Assembly (NCBI RefSeq): GCF_041296385.1
Contig: NC_091023.1
Span: forward strand, 21,480,924 to 21,544,923
Source of the DNA: Aphelocoma coerulescens
Lineage: Eukaryota > Chordata > Aves > Passeriformes > Corvidae
Length of the DNA stretch: 64,000 bases
Reading direction: 5' to 3'
This document shows, piece after piece, positions 41,066-54,168 of the stretch (positions within the stretch are counted from its first letter, which is position 1; each line of letters starts with the position of its first letter). The notes beneath the pieces were generated by a model. That model did no database searches. It was not told the origin of the DNA and worked only from the letters and a program-made list of their open reading frames with translations. The position numbers and the translations under genes are program-made.

Positions 41066-42552
41066 GAGCCCAGAGAGAAGTCTTCCCTGAAAGAAGCAAA
41101 TGTGTAATTACAGTTCCAATCTCGTTCAGAGACTGAAAAATTAAAGGGAGCGACTGTTCTAAATAATACATTCTATTTCTAAAAACTTTGAACATAGTCC
41201 TTTTTCATCTCCTGACCTTACCATAGGGAAAATTGCTGTGTTTCTTTTAATAAAAAATACATCTCTCATTTGCAGCCTCCCAATCTGTTTCATGTGGAAG
41301 CTGTTTTAACTATTCCCTATAGGTGGAACTCTGTCTTTAGACCTTTAATTAGGTGGTGTTGCCTTGACCACTGTAGCTTAAATTCCGTTTAGTATTCTGA
41401 TTCTAAAATGGCCACTTGTGTATTTGTGCTCCTGTACTGACCCTACAAATTTGTGTCAGAATTTGTAAGAGTTTTAAAGTGCTGGGGGTTTTTTAGTCAC
41501 CTTGCTCCATTTCACTGTGTTTTCTCCTAGGAAGGCCAATATCATTCTTTGATGAACTTTGATTTTATTGTTTCAGAACTCACCGCTGTCTCTTTTGAAC
41601 AACACTGAAAAAACTGGCTAATGGAAAGCACAGAGATTTCACTTCCATCTTCTGCAAAGTGCTGTTTCCCACACCTCAGTACACATTTCTGATTAGCACT
41701 GCTGCAGGTTACAACCATGACTTGTTGATGTGATTTATCTACTGAATATTTCATGTATTTTTGATACTATCAATGATAAGATTTTAATGAATTGTTTACA
41801 AGTGTTATGTCAAAGACCAGTGAATAACTTCATCTTTCTGTGAATGTGTTCAGAGTTAAAACAACAAACAAAAACCCCAACAAGTACACAGAAGATATTT
41901 CCCAATAGAAGATCTTGTCTGATTTCTGCTTTACTGCAGGGTGGAAACTTGGGTTCATATTTTAATGTTGATCCCTAACTGTTAGGGCACTGTTACTTCT
42001 TACTGCACTTTGGTTTGAATTTTCATTTGTATGCAAATAAGTCTCTGATTTATGGCACCAGTAAAGATATTACTCAATGACTCCTATTTTTCAAACTTGC
42101 TTTTAGGGTATGTAGAATTAGATAAGCAACAATTTTCTCTGAGCCTGCATGCTGACAAAATCCAGTAGAGTATTAAAGCATCACCTTGCTCTTTGCTAAA
42201 AATCACATTTTCAAAAGAGCTTATTTCTTTAAAATATGAAGAAATAGATCTATACTTCAAAAAGCTCAATATCTTTGATTATCTGGTTCTCTGGTATAGC
42301 AGAAGCTAGCCAGGCTCTTCATTTACACTTTGCTTCCAAGAGACTAAGGGATTTGTCATAATACTTGAAAGTCACACCTGAGTTTTATTGAAGTTCAGTC
42401 ACTGGTGACAAAACTGCACCTACAAACTAAAGGAATTAAATGAAAACAATAAGTAGAAATAATGGTATATCCTTCAAAAAATTCACATTTCCAAATTCTT
42501 CTTTCAATATAATCAACCAAATTTGCATTGAAACAGTTTTATTTTAAAACAA

Positions 42553-42572
42553 CCGTGACATAGTTGTCACGG
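42553..42572. repeat. Perfect 8-bp stem-loop
   Basis: CCGTGACA and TGTCACGG flank the 4-nt loop TAGT. The two CpGs in the stem are unusual for this CpG-poor surrounding. It lacks a T-run and sits in no transcription unit I can see. Confidence 0.6.
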
Positions 42573-44227
42573 CATGTCTGCTGAAGAAACTGGAGAGCAA
42601 ATTTTTATCCATGTAAATCACCATTTTCTAACACCTTCTGTACCTTTACAGAGTGTTTGAAAAATGTGCTAACAATCAATGTCTCAACGCTCTTTTGCAA
42701 TATTTAACTTCGTACTGCACCCAATCTATCACAATTAAGCTTCTGGCTGCTTACTTATTAAATCCAGAGGAAATGGAAAGAAAAAAGGGACAGTGGGAAG
42801 GGCAGCACACGAGGATTTGCTAAGGAATTCTCTTATATTGTCCTTCTGTACTGGATGCAGCTGGAGCAGTCTCAGGTTTGATGGTCTGACGTACTTGCTG
42901 AATCAGAAATTAAACGAATCTCTTCGTGCGTGTCCCCGGTGTGATTCACAGAGCCCCATTTCCTCCGTCACGTTACCTCCAGCTGAAGGAACCCTGGCAT
43001 TAGTTAGATGACTGAGCTGCTGCTGGAATGAATGGGCAATGGATAATTGCAGCTCAAGGCTGACTGTTCTCGCTGCCACCCTGCCATGGGAGGGAGAAGT
43101 CACCACTGCCCCAGTTCTGGTGATCTGGCTGCCCGTGGAAGTGCCACAGAGAGGAGAGGTGGGAAGGGGCAGCAGGAAAACAGAACCTGTGTCCATCAGG
43201 AAATGGGAAATGCAGAGTGATGCTCTGTAAGTGGGCATCACTTTTGTTCATTGTTCCTACTACCCACAGATTTTACCACATCACTTCACAGACTGATAGG
43301 CCAGATGCTCAAACTATGTGATCTAATTATGCAGAACATTATGTTTTGAAATGAGCAATTTATATTGGAAAGTGCAGACTGAAAATCCTTTGATTTCACC
43401 ACTCTTCTAAACACAAGCCTGTCATTTATTGTGTACATGGCATTCCTTTTTATGAAAAAGCATTCTTGTAGTTAATTTTTTTTTTGGTGTTTTTGTTTAG
43501 ATTTCCCCAGGGCAACCACCAAATTAATATGTTCCTCATGGGAAAACACATGTTGGTAATAACACTGTAGACAAATTAGGTAGATAACCTGGAATCACAG
43601 TCAAAAGTAATCAGATCAGTGCTGAGTTCTAAAAGAGAAAATGGGAAGTTTTGCCTTCTGTAATAATTCTAAATTAGGTTTCCTTGTATGACCTAAAGAA
43701 AGTATTGTAGAAGATTTTATACAGGGCATCTGTACTAGTGAAAAGAGATATTCTTTGCTAAATAAAGAAAAAACTTTTAGGTTTAGCTTCAAAATCCACC
43801 ATTTGAAGTGCAAAGTCTCAGGAGGAGGAGATTTTTCTGAGCTACAAACCAAGCCTAGCACTAGAAGAGCACAGAACTAGGAATGCATAAATGGTACATC
43901 TTCACCTCCACCTGTTTCTTTTAACTACAGTCACCAATGTGTCTCTGTTAACCAGAACTTTCACCTTGAGACACAGATGGCTGAGCCACAGAACAGTAAA
44001 CCCTGTTCTTCCCTATATTTCCTGTGCTCTGTTATAGCCTATTACGCTGCCTACAACCCCTGAGCCACTCCAGATAAATCTTCCTCTACTCTGTACTTAG
44101 AGTCTCTGGACATCCAGGACAGTTATGCTTTCCCTCTCTTCTATGCTTCAGCTTGATTCTCCTTTCTTTACAACAGTGTAAATCAAGGGCACTAGAGATA
44201 GATCAGACCCATTGTTCAGATTATGCT

Positions 44228-44270
44228 AAAAAAAAAAAAAAAAAGAAAAAAAAAGAAAAAAAAAGAAAAA
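44228..44270. repeat. Poly(A) tract with an A9G tandem pattern
   Basis: Seventeen A residues are followed by G-A9-G-A9-G-A5. The regular A9G spacing points to slippage. No processed pseudogene or LINE end is recognisable upstream, so a retroposon tail is not supported. Confidence 0.9.
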
Positions 44271-44681
44271 TCAGTTATGGTCAGACATCAGATGAGTCCA
44301 AAAGACGTCCTTCAATGTTAGATATTACAAGTAATTCGAATTTTTCTGATTATTCCTCATTTTCATGTTCTTCTGAGCTACCTATGTAATATATACTTCA
44401 TTTCCTATACCTCTGAAGAGACTGGAAAGGATTTGTTCATATGAATGTATGTGCCAAGACAGACATAGAGGAGTGACAGCACAACACATGAATTAACTCA
44501 CTGTCTTATTTTATACTTAAGTGCCATTTAATATGATCCATTTCCAAGGAGAAAATAATTTCTTAGTATGAGTGGGTGCTACAAAGATTATGAGGCTCTG
44601 AATATGTATATTTATAGAGAGAAGACAATTTCTGCTATTGTTTCAAGTCCAAAAAAACATGGTGGAAGAAAAAGATAAATT

Positions 44682-44715
44682 TCAAGAGAGAATTACCTCT
44701 CTTGAGTAATTCTCT
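44682..44715. repeat. Two overlapping, mutually exclusive hairpins
   Basis: TCAAGAGAG (44682-44690) pairs with CTCTCTTGA (44697-44705) around a 6-nt loop. Alternatively AGAGAATTAC (44687-44696) pairs with GTAATTCTCT (44706-44715) around a 9-nt loop. The two stems share bases and cannot form together, so the segment is a small three-part repeat able to switch fold. No coding context is seen. Confidence 0.7.
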
Positions 44716-47700
44716 AAATTATGGAAAATTTTCTGGCCTCTACTGGCAGCTCTTCATAATCACCAAGAACCCCTGAGAAATGGAGGAGCCTCAAGCCACG
44801 TTTTACAACTCACCACACCATCCCACCATCATACTGCCATCATACTACTAAAATCAGCAAAAAGTGCCCCATGATCAATTATATTATGTGTGAAATAAAG
44901 AGAATGCATTTTATAAAATCTTTATAACATGCCTGTCTTGGTATGTGACACCTTCCAGAGCACCTCTAAATAAGCATTTGGGAAAAGCAATCTGAGTAAA
45001 TGGTTTTAAAGACAGGTTATTTATTTATTACACAAGACACAACTTCTCACATTATTGCCTCAAGTAAAATGAATGCTGATAATGCTCCCACCTCTGAAAC
45101 TGAACACATTTATATTAAAAATGTAGAAAGTACAGTATACACTGAGGTGCAATCTATTGACTGTGTCAGTAATAGCAGCTTTTTCATTTTCCCCCTTGTA
45201 ATAGAAGTCATTGCTTGCATTCAGAATGTATTGTCAAGCTTTATTAATCTCAGCACAGAGGCCATCCTGGGCCTTGAAAGCTATTGCTTTTTTTTAAAGA
45301 GATGGTATTCTTTTTCTATGGCCTACTCGAGATCTATTTCAGATCTGTCACAACAAGAAACCTCAAATTACAGGACAACTTAAACAACACTTAATGATCA
45401 CTGATTTGTTTGAAGTCTTCCTTGAAAAGCTTGAAACTGAATTATAATATTTTCAATTTTAAATAAGGCGTTTTTCTGCAGGTTAGCAATCAACATTGCA
45501 AGATGCTTCTTTGCCTCATAATTCTCAAAAGAAACTTGATTATTAGACACTGAAGGTGATATTCTGAGCAGAGCTGAATGCATGATCTCGAGGACAGGTT
45601 GAGGAACATTCCCCTTCAAGCACAACAGTCACTTTGGTGTCTTAATTCCAGAGCTGAAACTCTGACCCTAGCGAGGTCATTGGCATTTTTCTATTTACAG
45701 GGTTGTTTGGTTAGGTTTTTATTTCTAAATCTATGAGTGCACAGATGAAGTATTTACACCACAAGCAGCTCTAACATTATTTGGACTGCTCCAGAGTGAA
45801 GCTGAAATGCCAGGCAAGCCTGTAGGACTGAGGAAGGGGGAGTTTTTATTAGGTATAATATCTGCATTGTATTTGCACTTGGGTTTTCTCTAAAGAGGAA
45901 GAATGCAATGGTATAGAATCCACCAGTAACCCTTCAACAGTCATCATTTATACTCAGACTTGTTACAAACATAAATCCTCTCCCTATTTTGTAGCCCTAA
46001 CAGTTTAATATTCTTACAGTGGATATCTGTGTCCAATAACCACAGAGGGACCAGAGACAAAGGATCTCACAACCACTTCAAACACTGCTGCTCTTCTGAC
46101 ATGCCCCTGACCCACCCACATCCTTGTTTCTGCATCTGTTCCAAAAATTACTTTGTCAAATGATTTGCATGAAAGATCCTACACAATTCTAATGGCCCTG
46201 AACAAGGACCAAATTTCAAACTATATTGCTAAAATACAGGATTTTCTATGTGTGATAGCTGAATTCAAACCCATTAAAAGCAATATAGAGTGGTAAAGAC
46301 CCTGAAATATGAAAACACCAGTTTAATTGTTTTATCAATAGTCTGAATTACTTGTCTTTGGCATGACTGTGTGCTTCCAGCTCCTGCTGTCTATGAAGAA
46401 ATGGTAAAAGTATTTTCTAGCTTTTAGTAAGACTGAAAAAATTTATGTCAGGGCTTGCAGTTTTCTGGCTTTACATGCAGGTGGTATAGGCAGGGTTATC
46501 ATCTTGTTCTTGCTACTTGAACATAAAATAAAATCACTCCACACAGCCTGGTACCTGCTCCTGAAACCCAGTCCCTGTAAAAGCATAATGGTTTGTGTGT
46601 AGCAAGTTAATAGCAGCACCAAGCAAGATCTCATTCGGCATCTTTCAGTTATTAGGTCATCTTGGAAATTAAAAAAAAAAAAGCAACTCCAATAGCAAAG
46701 TACAGAGATTTAAACTTGCAAGGGATGTGCACAAAATGAAATGGAAAATTAGATGCAGCCAATGAAATAAAAGCCAACTCAAATGCCCTGTGATTTACAA
46801 TTGAAGTTTGATAAGCCAACATGCACTTATACAAACAACTGTTGTGGATTTTTTTTTTAGGCTTGATTTTAAAATTTTCTTTTAAAAAGTTGAAGGTAGT
46901 TTCAAAAGCTTAATACAAGGACTCAGATTCAAAGCAATATGATAAAAAGCTATTGTTGTGTCTTGGTGTAAAACTGGCTAATTGGAAGTGCTCTTCACCA
47001 GGGAAAATAACTTTGTCATTACACTAGAAGACCAATCACTCATTTCTAAGTTGGCACCTTCCCATTTAATAAATTTATTTGCTATTACTTTGGGGGTGAA
47101 TGTTACTGACATTTGATCAAGATACTTTCCAGGAATGGGCTGCAACTTCCTTCCACCATTCCTTGCATATAGGTGGCACTAAAGGTATGCAATGAGTTAT
47201 TACAGCCTATTTATTATATTCCAATTTTTAACCTATTTTATTTAAGATACACACTAACCATAGCTCAAATATTGCCACCATTTACTATATTTGATTTTAC
47301 ACATTTTGCAAACATGAGAGAGTATAAATTCCAGAAATCAGTTCTCCTTCAAGCAGGAATTCTCAAGAAGTACATAGGAGTTTGGTATACTGTTTTCTTC
47401 TTGAAAATAAAAGATAACCCTTACTAAACCTTTGGTCTATGAAAATAAAAGTAATTTTCTTCTGTATGAATTGCAAAATCACACCTTAAATAACTGTGTT
47501 GAGCGGCCTATAAGAATAATTTATACTTTTTTCAAAATGGACTCGCATACAAAAAAAGAAGCTTTGCTGCAGTTACAGAGTAAGGGCACTTTGTTTAATA
47601 CGGGGGATTGCTGTTGAAATCAGCAAGAAATTTTTATGCCAAAGAACTGTAGAACCAAATAAATTTTGGGTAATTTGACAATTCAAGTAATCAAAGCACT

Positions 47701-50700
47701 ACCATCTACTCGGTTCCTTCCGGACTGAGCACACAATGACAATATCCTGTTTTACTGCATTATGAGATGCCGAGAAAAATTAAGATTCTAGGAAGAACTT
47801 GAAGCATTAAATGCCACTAACAGCCTTTAACACTATGTATTGATGGAATGACATTTTGATGTCGTAACTTTGGCTACAGCAACTCTTTTTATATTTTAAA
47901 ATGTCTCTTAATTAATAAGTTCTTTTACCTTTCAATTTTCAGTCTCAGTATTAGTAAATATGGCAGATGTTGATTACATGTACTCTGAAAGTATCTTTAA
48001 TTGAAAAAAATACTCCTATATATATTCTATATTTTATGTACAAATGAGTGTATCTATATATGCAAGAATATGTCTTTTAAACTGAAAAGACAACTTCCTC
48101 AAGAAATAGGTGGCTAAGACAAGTGAACAGATAATAATTGAACCACTTATTTGCCACTTGAGCTTTGCAACAGGTTTAATCAACTCAAAGAGGGCTCTTC
48201 AAAAGCACTCAACACTACAGGGGTATCTATAAATGTCATTTCATGGACTAAAGGTAGAGCTGATGATAAAGGCATTGTCTTCTGCTGGATGCTGTACAGA
48301 TTAAACTGCACCTATTCACTAGGAGAAGCAGTGAGACATCACCATCTGTGAATCCTGCTGAGAATAAAAGTAATTTGCAAAGAGAATAGGGTCAGAAACT
48401 GCTATCAGACAGTGCTGTGGAGAGCAAGTGTGCCACACAAACTATTTCCTGTATACAAAGCGAAAGAAGGGAATTAAAAACTCCAGATCACTTTCCAAAT
48501 TACTGGAACATTTGCTGAGGGTGGTGGGGAAGGTGCTTAGCTGATATTAGGTTTTATTAGGTGCAGAAGTAGGATGTAGAATAGGAAAGAATGTGTTCAT
48601 TTTAACACAAAGATCCTTACAATAACACGTGAATTAACTGATCCAAAAGGAACAAAAGAAGGATCAATAGCAGTTAAAATTTTTAAATGTTTTTCTATTG
48701 TTTGAAAAGCAACTTAGTCCACTGTGTTTGTCATAGGATCAGGTATTCTGATCATAATTACTGTCCTCCATAGGTAACAACAACTGCTATCACAGAATTT
48801 TTTTGACAGTCAGGCAGTCCCTGCCCAGCGTGGAGGGTCCTGTGTCTGAGGGCTTGTGCCAGCAGATGTCCAAACCCAATCTTTGGCTGGCAACCTCTGT
48901 TCTGGCACTATATTATCATGGTGGCAGAAATAAAATGAAAATAAGAAAGGAGAAATATTTACCACCCAATAATGGGGAATAAACTATTCATCCTGTGATA
49001 CTTATTAAATGCAAACTGCATTTTTTTTCATATAGCTAAGGTTTTAGTAAGACCTATGAGTTAAATATTCCCTTTCTTTAAAAAAAAAAAGAAACCACAA
49101 ACCCAAGAGCTAGGAATACAGTTCTTCCTCCTTTTCCTCCAGCAAGGTAAAAGATGCTAATGTAAAAAGGCAGAACAAATGGGCTCTTTATTTTTGCAGG
49201 ACAAAGAGCATTTGAACTCCATCAGTGGCTCTTTGACTGCCTTCAAAGCTTGTCTCTGACTAAATTAAAGCCTCTGCTCACTTCTGATTTGTAGCACACT
49301 GTAGGCTTTCCATTGCACTAGCAGCTAGATGCATGTAATAGCTATCTTACAATAATACAGCTAATGAAAAAACTCAGAATTGAGATTTAGGAAGGGCTAT
49401 GTCCTCACTCGATGCAAAGTAGCGTAGCTCCCCTAAGATCAATTTTTATGATGCCACTTTACAGTGGCTCAGAATCTGCCCCCTAATTCAATGAGCTAGC
49501 ACAGAGAGAAAAGTCTTAACCTTACACTGTATAACCAGGGTAGCACATTTTGAGGTCACTAATAACATGAAATAGTTTAACTGGAATTAAAGTGATTTTG
49601 TGAAGTTAGAAAAGCACAATTTAGCAGATGAACCAGCAAAATTGGCCCCAAAGTAGGAGACCACTGATCCTCATCTCACTTAATTTAAAAGGCACTCCAG
49701 TGGAATGTGTGAGGTTATCTGGGTACAAAAAAACCTCAATCACAACAATAAAGAGGAGAGCAGAAAAGCACACAGAAACCATTTACAGGGCCATGCTCCT
49801 GATGCATTGGCATTTCTACACCATAACATGACAGTAACTGGGTAACACCTAAAAATTTACATATGGGGGGGTTAAGGGGTTAACCTGTGCCATCAAAGTA
49901 AAAATTTACATTTCCCCTTTTCTCACTACAAGGCTGCCACTGCACTGCTGAATGAGGAAGAGTTGTAGCTGTTGGAAGATTTTGCTGCAGGAAGATAAAA
50001 AAGGGACCTCTAATCAACGTCTTTTAGATTTGAGGAGGGGATAAACAGCACTGGTTTGCCCCATATTCTTCCTGCCCATGAGCATAAACTGACAGGAATA
50101 GATTGGCATTGTTGAATTAAAGCAAATAAATTTGCAATTTACACCTGAATTGCATTTAGTCGACTCATACCAGCATCATCCCAGTTTTCATCCAGGTTAC
50201 ACTACAGCTAATAAATTTTGAAAATGCTTTAAAATCACTCATTGATTTTCATTAAAGAAATCCAAATACCAACTCACGAGAAACTCCCTAATGATAACTA
50301 GAACAATAACCTTGAAATGCTGTAGTGTTTTCTTCCAGGCAGTGTAGTTTACCTTGCCTTCAGTATTTAGAAAATGAGAAAATATTTCAAGGAGATGAGC
50401 CTCAATGGGGATAATATCTCTATAGTAATACCAAGTGCTCTTATGATGAGAATATCCGTGAAAAGAATTCACTCACAAATGCAAGGCTGCTCCCAACAAT
50501 TAGAAGTTTCAAGATGGTGAAGAGAGAAAGCAGAGGTGAACTTTCTTTTGGACTCATTGGAAATAAAGCTAAATTGCTGGAATTGGAACAATAAAAATCA
50601 TAAAAGATCTACACAGGAGTCATGTGCAAGGTTATTTACCATAGGTACTTGTTGAAATCATGAACACAGGACCAAAGTAAGCAAGGATGCACTGAAGGCT

Positions 50701-53700
50701 GTAAATCAGGAATAGAAAACCTCTACATTCACTTTATAGAGAGGAAGAATAATATGTAGTCAGACCCATTTAAAGCTATATTTTATCATGTGTTTTATTC
50801 ATTCATTATATCATCATTCAAATGATGAGTTCTTAAGCAACTGATTATTTCATTCCTATCCTTTAGAACTGTGCAGTTTGAAAGAGACCTTAGGACAGCA
50901 GTAAGCTGGGAGACAGATGAATGTATGAGTCATAAATAAAAGAGAAAACATACATGCCTAGTGTGTGTCACAAATTTGAAATAAGTTGCTTTGGCACAGC
51001 CATGAGACAAATCCTTCCTGGAGGTAGCAGAAGGGATTAGTAATTACGTCAAAATATTAATGTCCCAGTTGACCTCAGTGCCCAGCAGGCAGATGCTTTT
51101 CCAAAAGTTTTGAGAACTCACATGCTACCATATAAAATCCATGAGCTGAGCAATAAGGGGTAGGAGGAACTGGAATGCTTTTCTCCACTTCCTCCTCAAT
51201 TACTCTGCACACAGTAGAGGATCTGTATAGACTTCATGGCTTAATTAGGGCATGAAATTAGCAGAAACACCGGCAGGATAAGGTCCTTCTACATTTACCA
51301 TACACCTGGATACTGGGCTAGTTGTTTAATAAAAGTGAAATTCGATACCTTCAGCTGCCCAAATCCATAGTTTGGCTAGCAAAAAAGGCTTATCGTAATT
51401 TTACCCTTTTCAGAAATCAGGACATTGACTTATTAAAGCATAAATCTTAATTTATAACATAAATCCCATTAATCCAGCGGGATTAGGATTTCATCTGAAG
51501 GGCACAGTTTGGATGTTCAGCATTTTCTCAGGCTCTGCACTGCTGTGCCTGCAGCTGGAACCTGTTGCAGAGCTCTGCACATTGGGGTCTGGACACACTG
51601 CAGAGAGGGAACAAACTGGGAGGAGGCATTTCTGCAGGCTGCCTGCCCCCAGAGCTTGATAAAACACAGACAAGCTATTGCCTCCAGCCACATGTCCCTA
51701 CAGCACAGCAGACAAATCCTCCCAGACCTCTCTGCCACGCTCCTCATCTGCCCCATTTGCTTAATAGTACTTTCAAAATGTTCCACGTTTCGTGCCTTGC
51801 TACTCATAAAGCACAATAATAGAAGTAGTGTCTATTACCCAGCAAACACAGCAGAATCCTGTTTGTTCCTGCAAAGTACCTATCAATTTGCTTTTTAAAG
51901 GGAATGTTTTGTTCCTAATGATACCAGGGCTAATAATCCTGAAGGTTTATTTTTCAGGTAAAGCACTAGAAGTGTAACCAAAATGTTTTTATGAAGGCCT
52001 TTATGTTGTGATCTTAAAAAGTAAAACCCAAGTATTTCTATTCTGGAAAGACCAATACACCCACAAGCCTTAAGCAGACTGCAGTTCTCTGAACTACTAA
52101 TAAGCAAATAAATAGGTTGGGTTTTTTTCAGCATTCGCTTCAATATATGCAAATCCATGAAAAGCCATCAAACAGTTTCTTTGGCTTCTATAAACTCTGT
52201 ACTCAAAACATTTCAAATTAAGAGGCTCTACCTCAGCTCACATCACCCTATGAATGCAAGTAAATAAAATCTGTATTTTGATCGAGATGCCAGTCTTTGC
52301 TCTAATCACTCACATTTCCTGCTGTCTAATTTGATTAATAGTTTATTTACTGGGAAATTTGCTGCCTAAAAGTTGCAACTGATAGCTTAGAGTTTTCTGA
52401 AGGCTGCTGGTTGCTAGTTCTAGGACTTCTGACTGTTACAGGTCATTGCACCAACATGTTGGTACATTCTTCATGACATTTTGCTGCACAGCACTAAAAA
52501 AGCAGCTGTATGTATGTGAACAGGCTGTAATCTTGTGTTTCTAAGACTTTAAACCAGAGTTTTATCTTCTTGAGCTCTGTCAGTCACAGAAGAGAACACA
52601 ATTTATACCCGAGTGCCTCAAGCATTGCAAATTACTTCCCCCCTCCCATTTTCTCAGCAGATTCTGTGAAATATTGAAGTTTGGCCGTAACCACGACTCT
52701 GTGTGTGATTGCTGCAGGCTCCTGAGTGCTGTGTATTGAGGGTGCACCCGAACAATGTAAACCCAGTCTAAAAATGCATCATCTGTCAGGATGGGAACTT
52801 ATGTCTGTAGACTCCCTGGCTCTTTGCCTTGAACGCTCCACAAGCAATTTTGTGAAATATTTTCTCTGAAACCACCGAGGCCACAATTTCTCAGTGATCT
52901 TACTCAAAGCTAGAAAAGAACGTGCCAAAACCAAGCTCTCCAAGGATGCAATCCCTGTTAGTTCAAGTTCAGCCCACACTGAAGAGCATCACTGGGTCTG
53001 GGAGCAAGCTTCACACCACCCTGCAGGATCCAGCTGAAGGTTTTTCCATGCAATAAGGAGGAATTATGGGGTGTCTCTCTGTCTTACAGCAAGCACACAC
53101 ACACTCTGTGGACAACTGAAAATTAAAGGAACATATTTCACTTGCAGCTTCAGTTTGTCACTGAAATCCTATGCAATAAGGCTTTGGTTTCAATAGCCCT
53201 CCAATGATTAATCATTTTCTATAGTTTCATGTTGTCTGTCATTAGTATATTCTGACTTTCTCAACATTGTTTAGAAGTCCCAGACAGATTAGCTCAAAAG
53301 CTGGTGCTGTGCAGACAGATTTTCCCCAAAGAATTTGAAATCTTGGTTATAATCAACATGGGAATAAAACCAAGGAGAACAAGAGAGACACCAAAAAATT
53401 ATTCTAGAAAACTTTCCATAGAGTTAAGTGCTGATCTCATACCTATAGGATTACTATTTACAAGTATTATAAGTAATTTTAGATGAGCTTTTAGAGGCAG
53501 AATACAGTGCTATTCATCTTCACCAGAAAAGGACAGAAACGGGCGAGGGAATTCTCTTTTAGATATGATGAATTTAGCTTAAAACTGAACAGTCATGTAA
53601 GATCTCTGGCATTGCTGGGGTGTTAGCTTGGACAGATGACAGGATGATGGACAAGGTTTTGATTCAGCAGCACAGAACAGGTTTTTTTAAGCTTGTTGAA

Positions 53701-54037
53701 AATAAAACCAACCAAAGATGACTCATGGTGGGAAAAGAGAAAGCAAGCAGGACATATCACAGCAAAAAACCCTCACAGAAAGCAGGATAGCTTCAAAGAC
53801 TGGCTTCCTGAAAAGGAATCTAAAAGAAGAAGAGGAAGATGAAGAGAAGAAAATAATCAGCTATCTCGACAACTGTCGAGTGGTCCAGGCTGAGAACGAA
53901 GAACTCATCCTGAGGTTTGCCTAGGAAATGAACATGTTTTCATTAACATAAAGGAAATACAGAATGGACATTTCGTTCAGAGCTCCAGAAAAGAAGTCCA
54001 AGACAACTTTTGGATATACACTGTTCATGAGCTGAAG

Positions 54038-54076
54038 ATGAAAAGAAGAGGTAGGTGGAGAAGCTGTGAGAAATAA
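54038..54076 (+). other. Possible upstream ORF in the 5' leader of the 54091 exon
   Basis: A 12-codon reading frame (ATG to TAA) ends 14 bases before the ATG at 54091 and is in a different frame from it. It encodes a very basic peptide, MKRRGRWRSCEK. If the leader of the downstream gene extends this far, this uORF could lower or condition translation of the main frame. An AG|GTAGGT donor-like string at 54051 lies within it, so this stretch may instead be partly intronic. The leader boundaries are not visible from sequence. Confidence 0.2.
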
Positions 54077-54090
54077 CTTAGCACACAACC

Positions 54091-54168
54091 ATGGAGCCCT
54101 GCAAATTCCACTTGGTCTGTCTTTTCTTGGTGTTCACGTGCCTTCTCCAATCAGCAAGACTGTCAGAA
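54091..54168 (+). CDS. Candidate first coding exon: signal peptide of an unidentified secreted or membrane protein
   Basis: This 26-codon segment starts at an ATG in an optimal Kozak context (ACC before the ATG, G after it) and ends in phase 0 at a strong donor, GAA|GTAAGT. The peptide has the form of a secretory signal: M1-E-P-C-K5-F-H, then a hydrophobic core at residues 8-19 (LVCLFLVFTCLL), then a small-residue QSA region at 20-22 suited to signal peptidase cleavage. It was too short and spliced to stand out as an open frame. An uncleaved type II anchor is a less likely alternative. The gene would run rightwards, and the next exon candidate begins at 55241. I do not recognise the protein and give no symbol. 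The Kozak site, signal peptide and donor together are what I see; that it is an expressed gene is inference. Confidence 0.62.

Larger units (their letters stand above)
38346..54037. other. Gene-free AT-rich DNA upstream of the candidate gene
   Basis: Unique AT-rich DNA with simple runs (41049, 44228, 49080), the small hairpins at 42553 and 44682, and TA-rich sequence at about 48007-48060. A CpG-bearing patch at about 42885-42980 has six or so CpGs but no clean exon. The last 500 bases include an acidic/lysine-rich frame at 53718-53924 (LKEEEEDEEKK) created by a GAA/GAG-rich run. It may lie in the leader or promoter region of the gene at 54091, but I see no TATA box or CpG island. Confidence 0.45.

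Noticed and set aside
44153..44389. 78-codon frame with a poly-lysine run
   Set aside because: The lysines come from the poly(A)/A9G tract, so it is a low-complexity artefact.
45000..45383. 127-codon plus-strand frame
   Set aside because: No homology recognised, ordinary AT-rich composition and no splice or promoter context.
53718..53924. Lys/Glu-rich 68-codon frame upstream of the candidate gene
   Set aside because: The acidic run comes from a simple GAA/GAG-rich stretch, and the frame stops before any plausible donor. It may be leader or promoter DNA but is not supported as protein.
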